64,000 nt of DNA from Porphyrobacter sp. SLTP (lineage in GTDB: Bacteria; Pseudomonadota; Alphaproteobacteria; Sphingomonadales; Sphingomonadaceae). The translations under genes were made by a program, and so were the position numbers. Shown here piece by piece: positions 24,754 to 32,018 of this stretch. The stretch spans positions 203,757 to 267,756 of the forward strand of contig NZ_JAAALE010000003.1 of the NCBI RefSeq assembly GCF_009905735.1, written 5' to 3'. Every line of letters starts with the position of its first letter. Position 1 is the first letter of the stretch. The notes beneath the pieces were generated by a model. It ran no database searches, had not been told where the DNA came from, and was given only the letters and a program-made list of their open reading frames with translations.

Positions 24754-25491
24754 ATGGGAAACGCAAACGTATCGAATGTAACTATCCGCCCCGAGGAAGC
24801 CGATTTCTTCGCAAATCTTGCGCGGGACTGGTGGAACCCCAAGGGCCCGATGGCCTCGCTGCATCAGGTGAACCCCGTGCGCATGGCGTTTATCCGCGAC
24901 GCGATTGACGCGCATTGGCCGGGCGCGCGCGCTTCGGCCAAGCCGCTGGCGGGCAAGGGTGCGCTCGATATCGGCTGCGGGGCGGGGCTGGTGTGCGAGC
25001 CGCTCGCCCGGCTGGGCGCGGCGGTGACGGGCGTGGACGCAGCGGCGGAAAATGTCGCGGCGGCCAGCGCTCATGCCGAGGGCGTGGGTCTGGACATCCG
25101 CTACATGGCGGGCGAGGTCGCGGGGCTCGATATCGGCACCTTCGACCTTGTCACCAGTGTCGAAGTGATCGAGCACGTGGCCGACAAGCCCGCCTTCCTG
25201 CGCGATGTCGCAGCGCGGCTGGCGCCGGACGGGTTGCTCGTCATGTCCACCCCCAACCGCACCGCCGCCTCGCGCGTGCTGCTGGTCGGCGCGGCGGAGG
25301 CCGTGGGCTACGTCCCCAGGGGCACGCACCACTGGGAGGACTTCGTCACCCCGGAAGAGTTGGAAACGTTGCTTGCGGATGCGGGGCTGACCGTGACGGC
25401 CAAGCGCGGGATCGCGTGGCGGCCCGGCAAGGGGCTGCACCTGTCCGATGATATGTCGCTGAATTATATTCTGTCGGCCAAGCACGCCTGA
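24754..25491 (+). CDS. ubiG: Ubiquinone biosynthesis O-methyltransferase
   Basis: 245 residues, class I SAM methyltransferase. LARDWWNPKGPMASLHQVNPVR is the UbiG-specific N-terminal block, ALDIGCGAGLVCEPLARLGA is motif I, and the acidic VDAA follows. VEVIEHV and VMSTPNRT are the later signature segments. UbiG does both O-methylations of the ubiquinone ring. The position beside lysC is common in alphaproteobacteria. A large inverted repeat sits between its stop and the convergent glycerophosphodiesterase gene. Confidence 0.95.
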   Translation: MGNANVSNVTIRPEEADFFANLARDWWNPKGPMASLHQVNPVRMAFIRDAIDAHWPGARASAKPLAGKGALDIGCGAGLVCEPLARLGAAVTGVDAAAENVAAASAHAEGVGLDIRYMAGEVAGLDIGTFDLVTSVEVIEHVADKPAFLRDVAARLAPDGLLVMSTPNRTAASRVLLVGAAEAVGYVPRGTHHWEDFVTPEELETLLADAGLTVTAKRGIAWRPGKGLHLSDDMSLNYILSAKHA

Positions 25492-25498
25492 TCCTGTT

Positions 25499-25580
25499 CG
25501 TCACCGCGGCGCAGGCCGGGGCCCAGTGACACGAAGGGCCGCGCTTGCTGTTGTGGGTCCCGGCCTGCGCCGGGATGACG
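25499..25580. repeat. Intergenic inverted repeat, type B
   Basis: Two 27-base arms (25499-25525 and 25554-25580) are reverse complements with three mismatches; the core is GCGCAGGCCGGG / CCCGGCCTGCGC. It lies between the convergent ubiG and glycerophosphodiesterase genes, where a folded transcript could act as a two-way transcription end. The ...GCGCAGGCCGGGACCC... core is typical of dispersed palindromes in sphingomonads. Confidence 0.8.
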
Positions 25581-25591
25581 GGCGGAGCGGG

Positions 25592-26617
25592 TTACGGACA
25601 GCTCCGCCCATTCAGCGCCCCATCACTGAACACCCCCGCAACCCCTGCTGCCTTGAGCAGTGCGGCGAGCTTTACATCGCCGCAGCCCCGGCCCTTCGGC
25701 TCATCCCCTGTCCGCAGCATCACCGGCAGAAAGTCGTTCTCCGGCCGCACCGTCCATGCATGCACCGCCAGCCCCGCCGCCTTGGCATCCGCCACCAACG
25801 CAGTCGGCGCGCCCTCGGGCGTCAGCACCAAAGCGATATGCGCCCCCACCGCGTCGGCATATTTCGCGACCTCGGCCAGCCCCGTCGGCGTCACCATCTC
25901 GGCATAGCGCATCGCCGGTTCGTCCGCCGGACCGCCGATGGGGGCGACCAATTGCACCAGTTTGAACCCGCCGCCGCGCTGCTTCAACCGTTGGAGCGGG
26001 CCAACCTCGAAGCTCTGGATGAACACCGGATCGGCCGGCGTGATGCCCAGCGTGCGGAATTCGCGCAGTAGCAGATCGACCATGTCGATCCCGTCATTCT
26101 GCAAAAGGAATTCGGGGTGCTTCAATTCCGGGTAAAGCCCAATCCGCCGCCCGGTGGCCGCTTCCTTGGCGCGCACCAGCTTCGCGATCTCGGCCAAGGT
26201 CGGCACCTGATACAGCCCGTCAAACCGCGCATTGGCGGGCCGGAGCGAGGGGATGCGCTCCTTGGCGCGCAGGGTGCGCAGTTCAGCGAGGGTGAAGTCC
26301 TCGGCGAACCAGCCTGCGACCTTCTGGCCATCAATGGTCTTGTCGCGGCGGCGATCCTCGAATTCCTCGCGGCTCGCCACATCGGTGGTGCCCGACAGCT
26401 CGTTCTCGTGGCGCGAGACCAGCACCAGATCCTTGGTCGCGACCAGATCGGGCTCGATATAATCTGCGCCCTGATCAATCGCGAGCTCATAGGCGGCGAG
26501 GGTGTGCTCGGGCCGCTCGGCACTCGCGCCGCGATGGGCGATGATCAGCATATCCTGCGCCGCCACGGGCGAGGCCGCAGCCAGCAGCGCGGCAAGGATC
26601 AGGTGGGAATCAATCAT
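25592..26617 (-). CDS. glpQ: Exported glycerophosphodiester phosphodiesterase
   Basis: 341 residues with a signal peptide (about 1-21, PVAAQD). AHRGASAERPEHTLAAYELAIDQGADYIEPDL is the catalytic GDPD signature with the two His and the E-x-D metal ligands; HENEL supplies the second His. It is periplasmic and releases glycerol-3-phosphate from deacylated phospholipids; the length and signal fit GlpQ rather than cytosolic UgpQ. Its first eight bases overlap the end of the nadR-like gene, so it is the last gene of the ArsC-pnuC-nadR run. Confidence 0.9.
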   Translation of the reverse strand: MIDSHLILAALLAAASPVAAQDMLIIAHRGASAERPEHTLAAYELAIDQGADYIEPDLVATKDLVLVSRHENELSGTTDVASREEFEDRRRDKTIDGQKVAGWFAEDFTLAELRTLRAKERIPSLRPANARFDGLYQVPTLAEIAKLVRAKEAATGRRIGLYPELKHPEFLLQNDGIDMVDLLLREFRTLGITPADPVFIQSFEVGPLQRLKQRGGGFKLVQLVAPIGGPADEPAMRYAEMVTPTGLAEVAKYADAVGAHIALVLTPEGAPTALVADAKAAGLAVHAWTVRPENDFLPVMLRTGDEPKGRGCGDVKLAALLKAAGVAGVFSDGALNGRSCP

Positions 26618-27593
26618 GCAACGCTCCTATCGCGGCCTGCGCGGCGGCGAGCCGTTCGGGCCCTTGCCCGGCAATCCGCACGAATGGCACGGCGGCATCG
26701 TCCAGCACTTGGGCGACGATCCTTGCAAACCTGTGACGGTCGGCGGGATCGCTGAAAAAGCGCGTGCCATCGTCGATCCACGGCAGATCGGGTTCGAGCA
26801 GCAGGTAGAGATCGGCCTTGGGCGCCTGCATCAGTTCGGCCGGCCGCTCGCCCAGCAGCATTTCGCACCACGCGGCGGTCATCAGCGCATCGGTGTCGGC
26901 GATCAGCAGTGGTCCGGCCCACTCGGCAGCAGCGGCGATCATCGCCTGCTGCGCGCGGCCGATCAGGAGCAAGTCATCGCGGGTGAGCGGCGCCTTGTGC
27001 ACCTCACAATGGCTGCGGCCATATTCGCCCACGGTCATCGCGCCGGTCTCAGCGGCGAGCGCGGCGGCCAGCGTGGTCTTGCCAGTGCTCTCCGCGCCGT
27101 GGAGGCAGATGGTGCGGCGGTAATGGGCCTGCACCGGCTTTGGCAGGTAGGCCCAATGCGCCGCCGGATTGGCGCGCACGGCAGAGCCCGAAAGGCCCGA
27201 GAGCGGGTCATCCACCAACCCAAGCACCCGGCCCCCCAGCGGCACGAACAGCCCGCCGACTTGGGCTGCAAAGTCCGCACCGTAAGCTTCGCCTGCGAAA
27301 AGATAGTCGATGGGTTCAGGATGGACGCTTGCGACGATGCCGCGCCAGATCGGCCAGAAATCGGCGCCGTCTTCGGGCGCTTGCGGCACCACTTCGCCGT
27401 GGCCGAGAACCCGGCAATCGGGCAGCAGATCCTGTATCCACGCTAAGCGGACCTCGCCCGCGATGGGATCGTCGGGCAGCCAGCACACCAGCACCGTCAG
27501 CTCGTCCACCAGCGCCCGCGCCGCGCGGATCAGCGCCAGGTGCCCGGCATGAGGCGGCATGAACTTGCCGAGCAGGAACCCGCGCCGCGTCAC
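26610..27593 (-). CDS. nadR: NadR-like NMN adenylyltransferase/ribosylnicotinamide kinase
   Basis: 327 residues from a GTG at 27591-27593. The N-terminal adenylyltransferase domain has KFMPPHAGH (H-x-G-H) and LSGSAVR (ISxTxxR equivalent). The C-terminal kinase domain has the Walker A HGAESTGKTTL. Together they phosphorylate nicotinamide riboside and adenylate NMN to give NAD. Unlike enterobacterial NadR there is no N-terminal helix-turn-helix, so it is not a repressor. The GTG overlaps the stop of pnuC (GTGA). This couples transport and use of nicotinamide riboside. Confidence 0.9.
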   Translation of the reverse strand: MTRRGFLLGKFMPPHAGHLALIRAARALVDELTVLVCWLPDDPIAGEVRLAWIQDLLPDCRVLGHGEVVPQAPEDGADFWPIWRGIVASVHPEPIDYLFAGEAYGADFAAQVGGLFVPLGGRVLGLVDDPLSGLSGSAVRANPAAHWAYLPKPVQAHYRRTICLHGAESTGKTTLAAALAAETGAMTVGEYGRSHCEVHKAPLTRDDLLLIGRAQQAMIAAAAEWAGPLLIADTDALMTAAWCEMLLGERPAELMQAPKADLYLLLEPDLPWIDDGTRFFSDPADRHRFARIVAQVLDDAAVPFVRIAGQGPERLAAAQAAIGALHD

Positions 27594-28165
27594 GCCGCAA
27601 TCGCCTCGCCGCTGCGCGCCGCTTTGGCCCATGCCATCAGGCCTGCCATCGCCAGCACCAGAAACGCCACATAAAGCCCGGCGGTGAGATAGAGCTCGCG
27701 GTTGAGATAGACCCCGATCGACAGCACATTGATGGCGATCCACAGCGCCCAATTCTCGACCCGGCGCATCGCGAGCAGCACCTGCGCGACCACGCTCGCC
27801 CCAGCGATGGTCGCATCGGCATAGGGCAGGGCGGCATCGGTGAAGCGCGCCATCGCCCAGCCGATCGCGACGCTTGATCCCGCGACCAGCACCAGCGCGG
27901 CAGCCCGCGACCGCCTGTCCATCCAGCGGACCTCGACCAGCTGCGCCATCCCGCCAGCGCGTGCCCACAGCCACCAGCCCCAGCCCTGCACGACGAAGAA
28001 GAAGACCTGCAATGCCGCCTCGCCATACAGCCGCGCGTCGCGGAAGATCACGAAATAGAGCGCCACCATCGCCATGCCGAAGGGGTAATTCCAGATCGAA
28101 CGCCGCACGAGCAGGCCGACATTGGCCAGCCCGAGCGCGACGGCAATCATCTCCAGCGGGTTCAT
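27590..28165 (-). CDS. pnuC: Nicotinamide riboside transporter
   Basis: 191 residues from the ATG at 28163-28165. About seven transmembrane helices are visible. The segments WNYPFGM, YFVIFRDARLYGEAALQVFFFVVQGWGWW and RRVENWALWIAINVLSIGVYLNRELYLTAGLYVAFL are the PnuC core that binds the nucleoside (W-x3-N repeats). It facilitates uptake of nicotinamide riboside, trapped by the downstream kinase. It starts 13 bases after the ArsC-like gene. No riboswitch was seen because the upstream gap is too short. Confidence 0.95.
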   Translation of the reverse strand: MNPLEMIAVALGLANVGLLVRRSIWNYPFGMAMVALYFVIFRDARLYGEAALQVFFFVVQGWGWWLWARAGGMAQLVEVRWMDRRSRAAALVLVAGSSVAIGWAMARFTDAALPYADATIAGASVVAQVLLAMRRVENWALWIAINVLSIGVYLNRELYLTAGLYVAFLVLAMAGLMAWAKAARSGEAIAA

Positions 28166-28178
28166 CGGAAGGTGCGCT

Positions 28179-28526
28179 TCAGCCGAGCGCCGCGGCCCAT
28201 TCGTCCGCCTTGAAGCCGACCAAAAGACCGCCTGCGTGCTCTGCAATCGGGCGCTTGATCACCGAGGGGTTGGCGGCGAGCAGCGCGGGCGCGCTCTCGG
28301 CGCTGGCGGCCAGAGCCTTGTCCGCGTCCGACAATGCGCGGTAGGTCGTGCCCTTGCGGTTGACCACCACATCTAGGCCGGCAGCCGCGATCCATGCGGC
28401 GACCTTGGCCGGATCGGCCCCTTCCTTCTTGTAATCGTGGAAGGTGTATTCCCGCCCCTGCGCGTCGAGCCACACGCGCGCCTTCTTCACCGTGTCGCAG
28501 TTGGGAATGCCGTAGAGGTGGATCAC
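28179..28526 (-). CDS. ArsC/Spx-family reductase-like protein (YffB type)
   Basis: 115 residues, thioredoxin-like fold. YGIPNCDTVKKARVWLD has the single N-terminal Cys, and a conserved HDYKKEG follows; SVIKRPI near residue 90 is the ArsC-family cis-Pro region. It lacks additional cysteines of classical arsenate reductases, so a YffB-like glutathione-linked role is more likely than arsenate reduction. The start is a GTG at 28524-28526 with GGAGA seven bases upstream. It is the first gene of the NAD-salvage run. Confidence 0.87.
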   Translation of the reverse strand: MIHLYGIPNCDTVKKARVWLDAQGREYTFHDYKKEGADPAKVAAWIAAAGLDVVVNRKGTTYRALSDADKALAASAESAPALLAANPSVIKRPIAEHAGGLLVGFKADEWAAALG

Positions 28527-28536
28527 GCAACAATCT

Positions 28537-28628
28537 CCGTTCGCCCTGAGCTTGTCGAAGGGCCGTAATTCGCTTCGTAAGTTGTGCTAGAAGAAAGTGC
28601 GGCCCTTCGACAAGCTCAGGGCGAGCGG
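28537..28628. repeat. Intergenic inverted repeat, type A (near-perfect 28-base arms)
   Basis: Arms 28537-28564 and 28601-28628 are reverse complements with one mismatch; the inner 24 bases pair perfectly. The core CTGAGCTTGTCGAAGGGCC and its complement is a known dispersed palindrome in sphingomonads and relatives. It lies between ruvC and the ArsC-like gene, both read on the minus strand, so it may separate their transcripts. Confidence 0.9.
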
Positions 28629-28629
28629 T

Positions 28630-29103
28630 TCAGGCTTTTGGGGCCAAGTGCGCGTCGGCAATCGCCACGGCGAGCGCGTCGGCCGCGTCGCTTCCGCTGA
28701 TGGCAACGCCCGGCAGCAGCACCTTCACCATCGCGGCGACTTGCACCTTTTCCGCGGCTCCGGTGCCGGTGACCGCTTTCTTGACCAGCCGCGCGGCGTG
28801 TTCGTTGACGGTAAGCCCCGCCGCCCCGCACGCCGCCAACACCGCGCCGCGTGCCTGCGCCAGCTTCAAGGTCGATTGCGGGTTCTTGTTGACGTAGATT
28901 TCCTCCGCGGCCGCGCGGGCAGGCTGGTGGGCGGCGATCACCTCGGCCAGCCCCGCCTGTAACGCGGCAAGGCGCTGAGCCATCGGCGTGGACGGGTCGG
29001 TTTTAATTTGTCCATTGGCGACATGGCTGATCCGCGCGCCTTCGCTGCGGATCACACCCCAGCCGGTCGAGGAGAGCGAGGGGTCGAGGCCGAGGATGAT
29101 CAC
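28630..29103 (-). CDS. ruvC: Crossover junction endodeoxyribonuclease RuvC
   Basis: 157 residues, RNase H-fold resolvase. LGLDPSLSSTGWG holds the first catalytic Asp, AAEEIYVNKNP the Glu, and SGSDAADALAVAIADAH the final acidic pair. It cuts Holliday junctions with RuvAB. The start is a GTG at 29101-29103. The usual partners ruvA and ruvB are not in the window. It follows yebC, a common alphaproteobacterial arrangement, with a possible tiny reading frame in between. Confidence 0.95.
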   Translation of the reverse strand: MIILGLDPSLSSTGWGVIRSEGARISHVANGQIKTDPSTPMAQRLAALQAGLAEVIAAHQPARAAAEEIYVNKNPQSTLKLAQARGAVLAACGAAGLTVNEHAARLVKKAVTGTGAAEKVQVAAMVKVLLPGVAISGSDAADALAVAIADAHLAPKA

Positions 29104-29107
29104 GCGA

Positions 29108-29170
29108 TCACAGCCCGATCCTGAAGCCGAACCGCCACAGCATGGCGACGAGGAACGCGGCCCCCAGCAT
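29108..29170 (-). CDS. Possible small membrane peptide between yebC and ruvC
   Basis: From the ATG at 29168-29170 the peptide is MLGAAFLVAMLWRFGFRIGL, one hydrophobic helix with a positive end. The same frame stays open upstream to a GTG at 29243-29245, adding KRWEW just before the helix and overlapping yebC; that 45-residue form looks more like a real single-pass protein. No good ribosome site was found for either start. It ends five bases before the ruvC start. It may be a real small gene or chance. Confidence 0.25.
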   Translation of the reverse strand: MLGAAFLVAMLWRFGFRIGL

Positions 29171-29196
29171 CAGTGCCAGCAGCCATTCCCAGCGTT

Positions 29197-29940
29197 TCAG
29201 CCCAGTTTCTCCATCACCGCGTCGGAGATTTCGTAATTCCCCCACACGGTCTGCACATCGTCATCATCATCGAGCGCGTCGATCAGCTTCATCAGCGTCC
29301 CGGCGGTCGCCTCGTCGACGTCGACGCTGAGCACCGGCTTCCACGCCAGCTTCACATTGTCCGCCGGGCCGAGCACCTTTTCGAGCTCGCCCGCCACGCC
29401 GTGCAGCGCATCGGCGGCGGTCCAGATCGTGTGGCCGTCTTCCGAGCTTTCGACATCATCCGCGCCTGCTTCGATGGCGGCTTCGAGCACCTTTTCCTCG
29501 TCACCCGCAGCGGCAGAATACTCGATCAGCCCGCGCCGTTCAAAGCCGTGCGAAACCGAACCCTCGCTGCCAAGGTTGCCGCCGTTCTTGCTGAAGGCGG
29601 TGCGGACATTGGTGGCGGTGCGGTTGCGGTTGTCGGTCAGCGCTTCGACGATCAGCGCGACGCCGCCCGGGCCATAGCCTTCGTAGCGGATTTCGGCGTA
29701 GTCCTCGCCGCCCGCCATGCTCGCCTTGTCGATCGCGCGCTGGATATTGTCCTTGGGCATCGACTGCGCGCGCGCGGCGTTGACCGCAAGGCGGAGGCGC
29801 GGGTTCATGTCGGGATCGGGCATGCCCATCTTGGCGGCCACGGTGATCTCGCGCGAAAGCTTGGAGAACATCGCCGCGCGTTTCTTGTCCTGCGCACCCT
29901 TGCGGTGCATGATGTTCTTGAACTTGGAATGGCCTGCCAT
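29197..29940 (-). CDS. yebC: YebC/PmpR family protein
   Basis: 247 residues. [28 protein letters not shown] is the invariant N-terminus, and [12 protein letters not shown] and [22 protein letters not shown] are the other signatures. Members are DNA-binding regulators, and recent work links the family to relief of ribosome stalling (translation of proline runs). It is soluble and cytosolic. It heads the yebC-ruvC run and is divergent from the CPBP protease gene with a gap of about 30 bases. Confidence 0.95.
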   Translation of the reverse strand: MAGHSKFKNIMHRKGAQDKKRAAMFSKLSREITVAAKMGMPDPDMNPRLRLAVNAARAQSMPKDNIQRAIDKASMAGGEDYAEIRYEGYGPGGVALIVEALTDNRNRTATNVRTAFSKNGGNLGSEGSVSHGFERRGLIEYSAAAGDEEKVLEAAIEAGADDVESSEDGHTIWTAADALHGVAGELEKVLGPADNVKLAWKPVLSVDVDEATAGTLMKLIDALDDDDDVQTVWGNYEISDAVMEKLG

Positions 29941-29969
29941 TGGACGAACTTCACCGGAATGTTGGAGAT

Positions 29970-30734
29970 ATGAGCGCGCGCCTTACTCCGGCAGGTGAGG
30001 GCGATGCAAGGGTGCGTGTGGCGGGCGCGATGGGCTGGCGCGAGCGGCTGATGGACGTGGCGCGGTTTGCGGCGCGGCCCAGTTATGTCGCGCAGCCGAT
30101 GGCCTGGGGCCGTGATGCCGCGCTGGCACTGGTCACGGTGTTAGCGCTCGGTATCGTGATCTCGCCGCTGGTGGCGGGCCTGACGGCGGCGTTCGACGCA
30201 CAGGTCGGGTTTCTTCCCGACTCCGATTTCGCGCCACAATCGGACAGGCGCCGGATCATCAGTTTCCTGATCTTTGCGCCCGTCTTCGAAGAGCTGTTGT
30301 TCCGCAGTTGGCTGAGAGGCCAAGTGGCCGCCCTGCGCTTTGCCGCCTATGGCTTTGCCGCGATGGGACTGCTGCTGGGCGGGATCATTCTGGGGGCGGA
30401 CGATAGCGACTTGGTGGGGCTGGGTGCCGTGGGTCTGGTGTTTGCCGGACTGGTCCATTGGGGACTGGGCAACCATCGCGATACGATGGTGCCTGGATGG
30501 TTCGTGCGCCATTTCCGCTGGATCGTTTGGGGATCAACCCTGCTGTTCGGGCTGATCCACCTCGGCAATTTCACAGGGCTGACCCATCCACTGGGCCTGC
30601 TGGTGGTGCTGCCCCAGACCATCGGCGGGTTGCTGCTTGCCTACACCCGCACACGTCTGGGGCTGCGCGCGGCGATCGCGCACCACGCCGCTTTCAATGC
30701 GGTGTGGCTGATTTTGGATTATGCTCTGGCGTGA
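29970..30734 (+). CDS. CPBP family intramembrane metalloprotease
   Basis: About 254 residues, with six to eight transmembrane helices. [16 protein letters not shown] is the E-E-x3-R motif, LIHLGNF holds the second-motif His, and HHAAFNAVW the third (H-x3-N). This is the CAAX protease/bacteriocin-processing (Abi) family, related to Rce1. The ATG at 29970 is preferred, although GGAG sits only two bases before it; a TTG at 29940 is an alternative. The substrate is unknown. It ends four bases before the convergent YbjQ gene. Confidence 0.87.
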   Translation: MSARLTPAGEGDARVRVAGAMGWRERLMDVARFAARPSYVAQPMAWGRDAALALVTVLALGIVISPLVAGLTAAFDAQVGFLPDSDFAPQSDRRRIISFLIFAPVFEELLFRSWLRGQVAALRFAAYGFAAMGLLLGGIILGADDSDLVGLGAVGLVFAGLVHWGLGNHRDTMVPGWFVRHFRWIVWGSTLLFGLIHLGNFTGLTHPLGLLVVLPQTIGGLLLAYTRTRLGLRAAIAHHAAFNAVWLILDYALA

Positions 30735-30738
30735 GGGT

Positions 30739-31086
30739 TCAGACCCGCACCGCCGTGCCGCTGGCGCTGACCATCAGCATCGAGCCATTGGGGCCGATCA
30801 CCTCGTAATCGAGATCAATGCTGACCACGGCATTCGCGCCGCGCGATGCGGCTTCGGCTTGCAATTCCTCGATCGCCTGATTGCGCGCATCGGCGAGGAT
30901 GCGCTCGTAAGAGCCCGAACGCCCACCGACGATATCGCGGATATTGGCGAACAGATCGCGGAACAGGTTCGCGCCAACGATCACCTCGCCGGTGACGATG
31001 CCCATGTATTCCTGGATCGGGCGGCCTTCGAGCGTCGGGGTGGTGCTGACGATGACGCCGCGCGAATCTTTCCAGGGGGATGCCAT
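30739..31086 (-). CDS. YbjQ/UPF0145 family protein
   Basis: 115 residues from the ATG at 31084-31086, after [36 protein letters not shown] and the [32 protein letters not shown] block match UPF0145 (YbjQ), a small pentameric protein family of unknown role sometimes called heavy-metal-binding. The predicted protein is cytosolic. It ends four bases past the convergent CPBP gene. Confidence 0.9.
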   Translation of the reverse strand: MASPWKDSRGVIVSTTPTLEGRPIQEYMGIVTGEVIVGANLFRDLFANIRDIVGGRSGSYERILADARNQAIEELQAEAASRGANAVVSIDLDYEVIGPNGSMLMVSASGTAVRV

Positions 31087-31170
31087 TGCCGTCTCTCCTC
31101 TCAATGCTGTCTTACCGAGATAACACAGCTTCATGCAATTTCAATGACAGACGCGCGCGGGCGTCTCGCC

Positions 31171-31416
31171 TCACGCCATCCCGAGCGCGGTCTTGTACGT
31201 CTCCAGCAGCATGTCCTGTTCGCTGCGATCGTCGGGCTTCATCTTCCTGAGACGCACGATCTGGCGCATGATCTTGGGATCGTACCCGACCGCCTTGGCT
31301 TCCATGTAAACGTCGCGGATATCGTCAGCGATGCCCTTCTTTTCTTCTTCGAGGCGTTCGATGCGCTCGATCAGCAGGCGCAGGCGGTCATCGGTCGATT
31401 GGGCGTCGTCGGCCAT
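31171..31416 (-). CDS. gapR: GapR-like DUF2312 (UPF0335) protein
   Basis: 81 residues. The N-terminal half is a coiled coil ([35 protein letters not shown]) and the C-terminal half ([12 protein letters not shown]) is basic. This is the DUF2312 family, whose Caulobacter member GapR binds overtwisted AT-rich DNA ahead of replication and transcription forks. Length and both segments match. It is monocistronic or cotranscribed with YbjQ. The family assignment is firm; the cellular role is transferred from Caulobacter. Confidence 0.9.
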   Translation of the reverse strand: MADDAQSTDDRLRLLIERIERLEEEKKGIADDIRDVYMEAKAVGYDPKIMRQIVRLRKMKPDDRSEQDMLLETYKTALGMA

Positions 31417-31500
31417 GGGGGTTCTCCATCAAACAGAATCGGTTGAGCGGTGCGATAGCCAGCCCGCCGCCCCGATTGAACCGGCTGTGTAAAACTAAGT

Positions 31501-31632
31501 CCCTCCCCGTCTCGCAGAGATGGGGAGGTGGCGCGCGCCGCAGGTGCGTGACGCAGGGGTAAAGCGGCAGGGTTTCACCCCTCCGTCAGCCCTGCGGGCT
31601 GCCACCTCCCCATTCCGTTGGAACGGGGAGGG
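31501..31632. repeat. Intergenic inverted repeat, type C
   Basis: Two 32-base arms (31501-31532 and 31601-31632) match as reverse complements over the outer 10 and inner 12 bases; the middle ten differ but each arm also folds on itself (CCCCGTC...GATGGGG; CCCCATTCC...GGAACGGGG). The element fills the 228-base gap between the DUF1244 and GapR-like genes. It resembles dispersed CTCCCCGT...GGGGAGGTGGC palindromes of sphingomonads. Confidence 0.75.
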
Positions 31633-31644
31633 AGAGTTGAGCCC

Positions 31645-31953
31645 TCAGTGGGCGTTCTTCGCGATGCTGGCTTCCATGCGGGCCAGTTGCTCCTCGGTGG
31701 CCGGGGTCTGGCGGGTGGCCTTCCACTCGGCGCTGGGCATCCCGTGGATCACTTCGCGTGCGGCTTCCTTGTCGCCTTCGAACCCCGCATCCCTGATCCA
31801 GTCGGCGAGGCAGTTGCGGCAGAACCCGGCCAGCCCCATCAACTCGATGTTCTGCGCATCGTGCCGGTGCCGAAGATGCCGCACCAGCCGGCGAAAGGCG
31901 GCGGCGGACTGTGCATCATCAAGGCTGTCGAGCGGATCGGCATTGCTATTCAT
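31645..31953 (-). CDS. DUF1244 protein
   Basis: 102 residues. FRRLVRHLRHRHDAQNIELMGLAGFCRNCLADWI is the DUF1244 signature (SMc04008-like), with a C-x2-C pair in GFCRNCLADW. AAREVIHGMPSAEWKA completes the domain. The role is unknown; the family is nearly restricted to proteobacteria. AAGGAAAA lies 10 bases before the ATG. It faces away from pyk, with a gap of about 65 bases. Confidence 0.88.
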   Translation of the reverse strand: MNSNADPLDSLDDAQSAAAFRRLVRHLRHRHDAQNIELMGLAGFCRNCLADWIRDAGFEGDKEAAREVIHGMPSAEWKATRQTPATEEQLARMEASIAKNAH

Positions 31954-32018
31954 CGCGGCTTTTCCTTGAGTTGAAAAACGGGTGTGCCATAGGCGACCCT
32001 AACTAGGGATCACCAAAA

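Noticed and set aside
27590..28165. Riboswitch before pnuC
   Set aside because: Only 13 bases separate it from the upstream gene, too short for a TPP or NAD-type riboswitch.
28179..28526. Arsenate resistance
   Set aside because: Only one Cys is present and no arsB/arsR genes are near; the NAD-salvage context suggests another role.
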